A DNA stretch of 20,979 nucleotides, from contig NW_003546366.1 in NCBI RefSeq assembly GCF_000090795.2, positions 49,192 through 70,170 on the forward strand, written 5' to 3'. Origin of the DNA: Amphimedon queenslandica. Taxonomy: Eukaryota > Porifera > Demospongiae > Haplosclerida > Niphatidae. Below the pieces are notes generated by a model. The model saw only the letters and a program-made list of their open reading frames with translations, was not told the origin of the DNA and did not search any database. Positions 1 through 9,900 of this stretch are shown here, piece after piece. Numbering within the stretch: the stretch's first letter is position 1; every line of letters begins with the position of its first letter. Both the position numbers and the translations under genes were made by a program.

Positions 1-48
1 ATCAAGAGACGTGGGGAAGATAAGCCTTTGATGAGAAGGTACAACGAT
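1..48 (+). CDS. Possible exon fragment of the Roco-like kinase (activation-segment end)
   Basis: Reading from base 1 gives IKRRGEDKPLMRRYND before a stop at 61-63. This fits the stretch between the APE motif and the DxxSFG motif of a protein kinase, and the next clear exon (380) starts with VDIFSFG. Neither nearby GT (39-40 or 50-51) joins to position 380 in phase, so the exon end is not resolved. It could be a real exon with a non-canonical or mis-assembled junction next to the 38-bp repeat array, or chance. Low confidence. Confidence 0.35.
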
Positions 49-53
49 TGTAT

Positions 54-305
54 CTATAAATAGTATCATACATTACTTAATGCCTGTGTTACTATAAATA
101 GTATCATGCATTACTTAATGTATGTGTTACTATAAATAGTATCATGCATTACTTAATGTTTGTGTTACTATAAATAGTATCATGCATTACTTAATGTCTG
201 TGTTACTATAAATAGTATCATGCATTACTTAATGTCTGTGTATCTATAAATAGTATCATGCATTACTTAATGTATGTGTATCTATAAATAGTGTCAATCA
301 CTCAT
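54..305. repeat. 38-bp tandem repeat array, about 6.5 copies
   Basis: The word CTATAAATAG recurs at 54, 92, 130, 168, 206, 244 and 282, exactly 38 bp apart. Units are nearly identical (ATAGTATCATGCATTACTTA core), with small differences in the TGTCTGTGTTA part. The last unit decays after about 292. The array lies in the presumed intron upstream of the first certain Roco kinase exon. There are no unique spacers, so it is an ordinary minisatellite. Confidence 0.95.
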
Positions 306-379
306 TGATTTGATGAGTTATCTAAAAGTGATAGAAGAATTATGTATTATGTACATTTCTTGTCATATATTCTTGACAG

Positions 380-3300
380 GTTGACATATTCTCATTTGGT
401 ATGCTCTTGTTTGAGCTGATAACTGGCCAGAGACCGTTTGAGTCAATGTCTACCGGCCAGGAGGTCAATAGGGCCGTTATACAGCGAGAGAGACCTCAAG
501 TATCTGAAGGTAACATGGAGCCATCCTTCCCTGGGATGATAGAGCTAATGGAGGACTGCTGGAGACACCTTGCAGCTGATAGACCAACTGCTGATGAAGT
601 AAGTAATAGAAACCTTTTAGTACATGTGTAGAATGAATTTAGTGATTCATTTATTTGAAATGTGTTTATGTATTAGTGTATATTTTGGTATTATTATGCT
701 GCTATATGAAGTAAAGTACTATATATAATTTAATTCTTCTTCTTATTATTATTATTATTTAGGTTGTTCAAAGGATATCAGCTCCAGGTTTCCTGTGTCG
801 TCGTCACACTGTCTCAAGAGTCCAGCAGCATCCTCTACAGAAGATAGACACCATATACTGCCAACCAGTCATCAATGAATCAGTCTGTGAAAACACTCAA
901 TACCTTCTGTGGACCTGGTCAAGACAAGACACTGAAAGGAACTTTAGTTTATTTAATGTTGCTAAAGGTAGGAATCGTCACGACTTTAAAATAATTATAC
1001 TGTAATTTTGGAGAAAGAACTTTGTGTTTTGATAGCTGCTTACCAAAATAAATCAAGCAATTTTAAGCCATTATGCACATGCTCAATGGCACATGGCCAC
1101 AAATTCACCAAATTAAAATTTGCTAATTACCAAAATTTAGCACTTCTGTCAGAATTTCACCAAGACTTATATTTATTTATTTACAATTTTTGTTCTTGTT
1201 CTTATAGGAATGTTTACATTACCTGAAAAGCCTTCTGCAGGTGGGCGTGTGTTTGCAATGGCTACCACTGGAGAGGTAGAGAGACGTCTTTGGGTAGCAA
1301 CATCTGTCGCTAGGAACTTTCCAGTAAATTAATGATTAACTTGTAAAATACATTAAATGTAATCAGCTCAAACTCTTTGGCCAAATTTCACCAAAAATCA
1401 CTAGGAGAGAATTTTCCATTTTTATAATTTTTTCAGATGCATATATATGTTCTTATGTTGTGTAGCAAGTTTAAGCTGATTCTGATCAAATTTGGATTTT
1501 TTATGAATTTTTTAATTTGCTCAAAAATGGGACCAAAGTCCCTGTACTATAGTACAGGGTCGTTGGCCAAATTTTGCCAAAAATGACTAGGAGAGAGTTT
1601 TCCATTTTTATAATTTTTTCTGATACATATACATGTTCTTATGTTGCATAGCAAGTTTGAGCTGATTCTGATCAAAATTGGATTTTTTACGAATTTTTAA
1701 AGTTACTCAAAAACTAAGCCAATTAAACTCCCTGTTACCTTAACATAAAGGCATATACAATAACAGAGCTTAGTTTTTATGAAAAATAGCCATCATTATA
1801 ATATGCATCATGCATGTACATGATATGACAATACTTCTTTGTGTGAATAGGATTTTGAGATACAAGTGTTCAGTTACAAGAATGCAGTGGAGCCCCCAGT
1901 CTACTTATGGTCATTCATTGTGAGAGACTCTGTACTAGACATGACAACTGTTGTTGAAGGAGGAAGAGTAAGTACATCACTAAATAACATAATGATATAC
2001 CGAAGTACTTCTTACATATATACATGTAATATACTGCTGCATAGGGTCAAGGATATATGTAGTTTTTTATGCATGAATGTCTAAGAAACCTACTGTAAAC
2101 CCAAATAATCTAACGAGCCTTATGTTTAATGTTTTTGCAATGGTGGGTATATATTACAATGTAATTTTAACCATTATGCAAATAGTTAAAGTAGTTAAAA
2201 TTAATTGATAATAATTATTAATAGCTACAGTGTTAATACTATCTTTTTCTTCGTTGTACAGGTCAAACGTGTTTTTGCGTCACTTGCTAACGGAACTATA
2301 TGCGTATTCTCTCGTGTTAGCATCAGCTCACCCCAGCCATCAGAAGTAGGAGATGCTCAGGTGATACCCGAAGCCTGTGTACTGAAATGCGAAGACGACA
2401 AATACAGGACAGAAGCCGAGGACTGGGGCCAACCCCTCATCCTCACTCTCTCCGAGGCAGCAAAAGGAATGTCCATTAAATACATGACGTTTGTCGGGAA
2501 GGATTTCCTCTGGTGCGGGTGTGGCAATAGCATATCAGTCATCAATGTGGTCGAGATGAAAGTTGTAACGTCAATACCGGTTTTCACGAGACGAGCTCAG
2601 CTTATCAACGAGTTGGTCTCTGACGGTAACAAGGTGTGGGGTATAGGGCGACAGCTGGCTAATGTCATAGAATGGGACGCTAAGACTTATACCATTAACT
2701 GCGTCTTTGATTGCAGTCGTGTCGACCCGACCGGGAATATACTTATCGGCGTTCCATCAATAGAGGAATTCATACTGCCTGATAGCATGATCAGTACTAT
2801 ACCTAAAGACTCCGAGAGAAAGAGTCCCTCAGGATCACCGCAAGACCAACTAGAGAGCAGCACCTCTTCCTTTACCAGCGGGAGCCCACACAATGACTCC
2901 GGCTTTGAAGTATCCAACGAACCCGAGAATCCTTCCAAGATGCCGTACGCAACGTACAATGCTCGCTTCTCTCGTAGGACCCTCCGAGGCATCAAGCCAC
3001 GAGAGAGAACCCACAACATGTCAAAGCAGGAAGGACGAGGCATTTTTGCCCCTAGACCCGAGTTTGATGCACTACAAAAGGCTAAGATGCGCTCTATACT
3101 TCGCCAGCAAGGAGCAACACGAGTCACGTCCCTACTTCTCGTCCATGATACCCTCTGGATAGCACGTGGTATGGGTGACGTGCTGGTAGTGGATATCAGT
3201 GGAGGCAAGAATCACGGGATGGCCATTGCAAGGCTGGCCACGGAGGACAGCAGTAAGTATGGTAATCGCTCCAATCACAAGCTCTGTCTCGTTGGTAATG

Positions 3301-3518
3301 AGTTTGTTGTTTCGTCGCAATGGCTGGAGCCGCTTGACATGCCCCGACCTCGTGCTCAAACCGATGCTGGGATTTTCGGTGATCAAGTGGACGCCATAGC
3401 TCACCAGCAGCTGACAGTGTGGGGTGCTTGGAGCAACGAGGTCATTTGTGCTCAGGCTCAGCAGGTTTCTGATATGATAGAGTTGGATTATCAAGCTAGC
3501 AGTGGCTATGAGAGTTAA
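380..3518 (+). CDS. Roco/LRRK-type protein kinase, C-terminal part (kinase C-lobe plus WD40-like region), 5' partial
   Basis: Six in-phase exons can be joined: 380-598, 763-967, 1208-1323, 1851-1967 and 2262-3518, with a possible fragment before 49. The first encodes the kinase C-lobe: VDIFSFGMLLFELITGQRPF (subdomain IX) and DCWRHLAADRPT (subdomain XI, with its conserved Arg). The rest is a beta-propeller-like region with short W/V-rich blades (RLWVATS, KRVFASLANGTICVFSR, DTLWIARGMGDVLVVD). Kinase followed directly by WD40-type blades is the C-terminal layout of LRRK/Roco kinases, which act as cytoplasmic signalling kinases with an upstream Roc GTPase and COR domain; those would lie left of this window. 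The large last exon carries a polar Ser/Pro-rich stretch (about 2800-3060) probably looping out of the propeller. About 637 residues are coded here and the stop is TAA at 3516-3518. The Roco assignment rests on architecture, without a search; another kinase-WD40 fusion is possible. Confidence 0.78.
1379..1720. repeat. 186-bp repeat (family R2), about two tandem units, inside a Roco intron
   Basis: GGCCAAATTT at 1379 and the matching GGCCAAATTTT at 1565 start two similar units 186 bp apart (shared TAGGAGAGA, TTTTTATAATTTTTTC and AGCTGATTCTGATCAAA). Between them sits the perfect 20-bp palindrome CCCTGTACTATAGTACAGGG at 1540-1559. The segment is the reverse complement of the repeat at 17641-18105. 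It lies in the intron 1324-1850. Confidence 0.9.
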
Positions 3519-3940
3519 TGTTTGAATTACTAAAATAAATAATAGCGTGACATTAAATAACTAATCCCTTTATACACGTCTAGTCTTGACAATTATTGTT
3601 TTAATTTTTGGAATACTCTTCATGATAAAAAGTGAATTATTTTTTGGTTCGTTTTTGTTCTTTGTTTATTTTGAAATAAAACTCTATTAGTATAGAGAGG
3701 TCTTATTAGTGAGACGTTCATTTTGGTAACTGTGGCAGAAAATTGGTGAAAATAATTTTAAATAAGGAATAAAGTGACATAACAATTACAACAGCAATAA
3801 TAACAATAAGTTAATAATAAATCTGTTTCTGACACCTTGTTTTTTTTCATACCAAAAGGTTAAAACAAGTTTCAGTAAACAAGATAGTGATTTATACAAT
3901 AATAATAATAATAATAAAATAATAATAATAATAGTATTTA
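3519..3940. other. Convergent intergenic region between the Roco and ELL genes
   Basis: About 420 bp separate the two stop codons. AATAAA at 3533-3538 is a good poly(A) signal for the Roco gene, 15 bp after its stop, and another AATAAA lies near 3674. The rest is AT-rich 3' UTR-like sequence with an AAT microsatellite at 3898-3931. No coding signal is seen. Confidence 0.7.
3898..3931. repeat. AAT microsatellite
   Basis: Run of AAT units with one interruption (AAAATAAT), immediately downstream of the ELL stop on the minus strand, in the 3' UTR or flank. Confidence 0.9.
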
Positions 3941-3942
3941 TT
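3937..3942 (-). terminator. Poly(A) signal AATAAA overlapping the ELL stop codon
   Basis: On the minus strand the ELL stop and signal read TAATAAA: the TAA stop (3943-3941) overlaps AATAAA (3942-3937). If used, the 3' UTR would be only about 10-30 nt long. Cleavage site use is not visible from sequence. Confidence 0.5.
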
Positions 3943-6900
3943 AGTAATATGTGGAGTCATATTGTACAACCATCTTTTTCAAGTGCTCTAGTTTGTAGTG
4001 AAGATTTAAAAGAAGAGACTTCTGATTTTGATAGTTCACATCCTAAAACAAAAATTCACAAATAAAAATAATAAAAATAACTCCCAAGAGGATACTGTGG
4101 GGAATCTGATGTGTAAAATTTTAGCAAATTGTTTTATCTTTAAAAAGATTTGGTGGATTTTGGCATAATTTATTAACGTACTTGTTGTATCTCTAATAAT
4201 TTATTTTTAATCTTTGATTTGACTTCCTAGATAATAGAAAATAAATAAAATAAATACAGAAATACATAAATTATAAAAAGAGAGAGGGAGAGATTGAAAT
4301 GCTGCTGCTGCTAACTTTTGCCTGTGAAGACATTTCTGGTAAGGACTGTAAATGATTTGATAGTTCAATGACTGAACTGTGTGCTTCATCAATTGTCTTT
4401 TTGAGATAAAGATACTCCTCATATTTCTAAAAAGAAATAATTAATGTATACAATTAAAATAGTATAATAGTATATTATAATAGTATAATAAAATAATATT
4501 AATATCAATAATAGTATAATAGTATAGTCTGCATCATGGTACCTCATTAAAAAATTTCTTGTACTTTGCTCTTTGCTCAGAGTCAGTGATAGGAGGAAAT
4601 TGCCTAAAAGTGAGGAACAATCAAAAAATGTAATTATATAAATTAGAGGTGATTTCAGATCCATGTAGCAAAAGGGCTTTAATATTTTTTAAAAGTGTAA
4701 TAAGAACTTGAGATGATCTTAGAGCTTTTTTTTGGAAAAAAAAACCATGGGTTTTTCCATGCTTTTCTTCAAAATTTGCTGGTTTTAAAAAAGTGCTCAT
4801 AACTTCAGAATTTGAGTTTGGAATCACCTCAACAGCATAAGGACATCAATATGTATCAAAAAATTTGATAAAAATTTGGGGTAATTTTGGAGCCATTTTT
4901 TGAAAAAAACCATGGGCTATAGCCTTGGGTGTTTTTCGAAATTTGCTAGTTGGCCTCGCCCAGCTTTGCGTAGGCGAGGACTAGGTACTCGGTTTGTCTG
5001 TCTGTGTTTCATTCATTCATTCATTCTGTGTGCTAGATTTTGTCTTTGAGAATGTATATCTTTACAATCGTGTGCTCTAAACCTGTGAGAGCTTCTCTTC
5101 TGTTAGGAAAAGTCTTGCTTTACTGCTTCGATATATTTCAAGAACAGCTCTAGGTAATACAAGCTTTTTAACTCACGAGAAAATGCCCAGCAATAGCGGT
5201 AGTACTCTGGATGTAAATGAGACTCTTTCCCAGTAGATCAAGACTATTAATTTATTTAATATGTGTAGGACTCTTTAAATCTTCCTTTTTGGTGAGTTAT
5301 AGCTACTCGAATTTCATCCCGAGTAAAGTGCTGTAGCAGTAGTTCGCTAGTCCATGGCTAGTCTAAGGATCCTAAACTCTCTTAAGTCACTCAATCTATC
5401 TAGGCAACAGTATTTGTGCCATTATAACATCATATAGCACTTAGAAGAAGAGAAAAAAACGTGAAGCTTCCCTCTCACATGGTCTTGCTGCATTAATGCC
5501 ACGCCTCCAAGCAGGACCAAGCTGGGAGTTGGCCCTGCAGCTTGCCAGTTCTGCAAGCATGCAAGAGCTAGTGTAACTGCAGCTAGGAAGCTAGCTGTTA
5601 TGATAATCCCTTGGCCTCAAAAGCACAATTTCTAATTTTTTTGCATAGCATGTTTTTGATAGATTGTGGCCACAACAATAGCTGTGGTTATGAAACCCAT
5701 GATGTTTTTAAAATGAGAGTGCAATAAGTATAAATATACTGTATAAATAAGTGATAAATCTTGAGATGCTAATGGGAATTTATGAACACGTTTTACCAAT
5801 TTTTGGGATTCTAGAGTCCCATCATACTTTTCACACTTGCTTAGTCCAGGCTGTCAGCACTTTTGATCTATATCATTTAAATGTACTGGCTTAGGCTAGC
5901 TAAGCATAACACATCCCAAGCAGCTTTAGGGGCGAGGCCACGCACCTTTGGTGTCTCGTTTTTAAAAAGTGCTCATAACTCCAGAATTTGAGCTTGGAAT
6001 TGGCTCAAACTTTCTACACAGCATAAGGACATCAATATGCATCAGAAAATTTAATAAAAATTTGGGGTGATTTTGGAGCCTTTTTTTGGAAAAACTATGG
6101 GCTATAGCCTTGGGCATTTTCCGAAATTTGCTATTTTTTAAAAAGTGCTCATAACTCCAGAATTTGAGCTCGGAATCGCCTCAAACTTTTAAAACCGCAT
6201 AAGGACATCAATATGTATCAGAAAATTTGACAAAAATTTGGGGTGATTTCGGAGCCATTTTTTGAAAAAAACCATGGGCTATAGCCTTGGGTGTTTTTCG
6301 AAATTAGCTAGTTTTTAAAAAGTGCTCATAACTCCAGAATTTGAGCTCGGAATCACCTCAAACTTTTTACACAGCATAAGGACATCAATATGTATCAAAA
6401 ATTTGATAAAAATTTGGGGTGATTTCGGAGTCATTTTTTTGAAAAAACCATGGGCTATATTATAGCCTTGGGTGTTTTCCGAAATTTGCTAGTTTTTAAA
6501 AAGTGCTCACAACTCCAGAATTTGAGTTCGGAATTGGCTCAAACTTTCTACACAACATAAGTACATCAATATGTATCAGAAAATTTTATAAAAATTTGAG
6601 GTGATTTTGGAGCCATTTTTTTGAAAAAACCATGGGCTATAGCCTTGGGTGTTTTTTGAAATTCACCAGTTTTTAAAAAGTGCTTATAACTCCAGAATTT
6701 GAACTTGGAATTGGCTCAAACTTTTTACACAACATAAGGACATCAATATGTATCAGAAAAATGAACATCATATTGTGTGGATGTACACTGTCACATACTT
6801 TGTAAAGTCTTGAGCTGAACAATTTCCAAAAGTATTTGCTGCATCTAGTTTAGTACTACTGGTATCTTGATGATTAATAATATGCACATTATGATCTTGT

Positions 6901-9900
6901 GTAACAGATGAATGATCTGTAGTAGAGTGTATAAGGGTGAGAGAGAGGGGGAGAGAGAGAGAGAGTGGATGACAAAAATAAAAAAGAATAATAAAGTTTA
7001 CCACACAACAGTCAACAAGAAAAACAAACTGACCTTTCCTGTCATGTTTATGCTTCTTCTTCTTCTTATGTTTATGACTACCACTCCCCTTGCTACCAGA
7101 CACAGAGAAAAGAGGAGTGGGATCTTGAGGTGCAGCAGAAATTGGATCAGAATGAGAACTACCTCCATACCCACCAGCACTGGAATGAGAACCAACTCCA
7201 CTGGACACTATCAACCCAGCACTGCTACCAACATCAGAACTTGTTTCGAGAACTGGTTTATCCGGTTCGCTAGTCTTTATAAACTTCTCTGCCACCTTTG
7301 GTTTGCCACTCATGAAACTCCCTTCATCTTTACTAGTGAGACTGGTAGTTGTGAAGCTACTCTGCTCTGATGGTATGGTAACGCTCCCTGTACTTAAGAC
7401 TGCACTGCTGCTGCTGCTGGTGATGATAGCTGGCCCACTTGTACTGGAAAACTGGTTCAGTTTGCTCCTTTTACTAACAAACTGACTGGATGAGTCTTCG
7501 TGTGGTCTCTATAAAAAAAAGATGATTATAATCATTCCTATTCCTACATACAATTCAATTTTAATTAAACAGTTGTTATTTTTTTACTCTTTAGCAGAAA
7601 GGATCCAAAGAATAACCTGATAATAAGTGCATATTATCTATACTAAAGAAACAACTCATGACATATGTGCTTGTACATGTACATGTAGATGTATTTATAC
7701 TAGAAATGCTCCTCGAACTTGCTTACTTTATAGCCAGGGACTACACTTGTTGAGTTGTTTGTGCTTGAAGGCTGTCGGATAACAGTTAGCTTTCTATAAA
7801 CATTTGTACATATAATACGTTAAATAAACAATTGAACAATAACAGAGAGAAAGAGGGGGACAAAGGGAGAGAGAGAAAGGGGGAGAGAGAGAGAACAAAA
7901 GACAGCAATCAAAGGAAGGAACAAAAGCTATCTGTTAACAACCTTTTAACAAGCGTTCTCTCCGCTTCGCTATAAAATGGCCAATTGTCAACATCCAGTT
8001 CAGAATACAGGGAGGATTTCAAATGATGCACAGATCCATCATGTAGTTCAGAGACCTTCAGAAATGGACTTACGTGTAATGCGACGTTTAATAGGACAAA
8101 GACTCACTTCATTTAAAACTGATTCAAAATTTGTTAGCGAGTTTTCGCCTCTTTTAGTGGCTGCAATGGAAGGAAATGACAAATCATAACACCACATAGT
8201 TACATTGTGTTTCATTAGCTAGCAGCAGCAAGTATGATAAAACTATTTCTCCTCATGCTATCCCAAAATTTGTTCTTGGAAAGAATTATTGCAAAACATA
8301 AGTTTATGTAAGAAAATACACAGACATAATCATTAACTGATGCCCTGATATGATTGTAGAAAAATGAGCTTAGCTATACTAAGAGTACACAATACATAAT
8401 TGTGACCATAATTGACAAAAGGTACCTTATGGTGGATTTTTAAATTCATCATTATAATGAAAAATATCAACCTGTGAGTGCTCTGTTAGACAACCATTGT
8501 TTCTAAATGTTACATAGTAACTTTTTGCATCCTCTGGAGTAAATGGAGCTTAGGAAGTTAGATTTTTAAGGCTTTAAAGATCAAATTTCCTATCCGCCAT
8601 AAGGTACCTTTTGTCAATTATGGTCACAATTTATGTATTATGTACTCTTGGCTATACTGATCAGTCCCAAAACAAAAGACCTTTCATGGCACCAGTGGAT
8701 TTGTATTATTTTGTAGTATGGAGGTACAACTTAAGAGTAACAAACCAAAGCCACAGTTTCATTAGCCACTATAATTGCTGGCACAAAGTGTATCATTACC
8801 TTTCTTTAGTTTAGCTAAAATGTCAGTCCTTTTCATTGACTTTATGGCCAGTAAGTACATTATTCTTTCTCTATTAGAATGAGAGAGGGGGAGTGGGAGA
8901 GGAAAGAAAAGAGAAAGAGAGAGAGAGAGAGGAAGTGGGATAAGATGGGAAAAATAAACAGAAACTAAAAGAGAGTGGGTGGATGGTGTAATGCATCAAT
9001 GATGATAATGCATTGTTCTTTGTATATCATGTACACGTGATTTCACCTCAAAGTCCTAGGAGCTCGTGATGAAGGTGAGGAATGCTTAGGATCAGTCCCT
9101 GAAGCTTTACCAGTTAATGGCTTCATTGGTCTAGACACAACACTGCTACCAACAATCTTTGACTTATTAGACACTACATGAGTGTCCATGTGAAGAGAGA
9201 AAGGGGAAAGAGTGAGAGGGAGGAACAAAGAGAGAGAGAAAGAGAGAGAGAGAGGAAGAAAAGAGAAGGAGGGAGGGAGGAAAGAGAGAAAGAGGGTAGG
9301 GAGAAAGAGGCAATGAAATGATGTACATGTACATGTGTAGATGGATAAAAGAAGAAAGGATAACATCATACCTTTAGGTATATTGATCTCTTTGGCCCTA
9401 TACATGTACATACTCAATAATCATACACCAGTCAATGACTTCTTACCTCACTCCCTGTCTCTCCTTCTCCAATTCTGTGGCTCTCTTTTTCGTAGCCTCG
9501 TAAACCTCGTCCGTTGCCTTTACAGTCAACTTGTGTTCCACTAGGCCCATCCAGGACACCTAAGAATGTAAAGCATTCCTTTTGTAAAGAGACACTTTTA
9601 GTAATTCTATACACCTCTACAGTAAACAATGGAGTATAAATCAAACAGCTGTTAGACTATATCAAAACTGTCTAGCCATCCTCCAATATTTCATTCTTAT
9701 AACAATTGCTCTATTATCATCATCTTTTCATTTGTCCCCTCCCCTCTCTCTTCATCTTTCTTTCATTTCATAGGATACAAATGTCTTAAATTCCTGCACT
9801 TCTCTCACTCATATTGATCTTTCTGATAACTTGTATGTGCATCATTCTCCTCTCCCTCCCTCTCTCTCTCCCATCTCTCTCTCTCTCTCAATTCTCCCTC

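Noticed and set aside
54-305. CRISPR-like array
   Set aside because: Units are directly adjacent with a 38-bp period and no unique spacers, and the surrounding genes are eukaryotic; it is a minisatellite.
2687-3208. 173-codon minus-strand ORF
   Set aside because: Antisense shadow of the large Roco exon; no recognisable domain and no introns needed only because the plus exon is long.
6768-7313. A 181-codon single ORF starting MSGKPKV as a separate gene
   Set aside because: It runs through an intron (7033-6917). The flanking parts are two ELL exons, and the middle LSLPLSLTL stretch is the CT-rich intron read through.
7977-8189. 70-codon plus-strand ORF (MANCQHPVQ...)
   Set aside because: It is antisense to two ELL exons (8160-8108 and 8055-7943) and their 52-nt intron, which join in phase and match the ELL family.
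9043-9417. 124-codon minus-strand ORF (MSMYMYRAKEINI...)
   Set aside because: It joins two real ELL exons (9397-9372 and 9173-9047) through an intron whose CT tract is read as FLSFLPPSF; the spliced version fits ELL.
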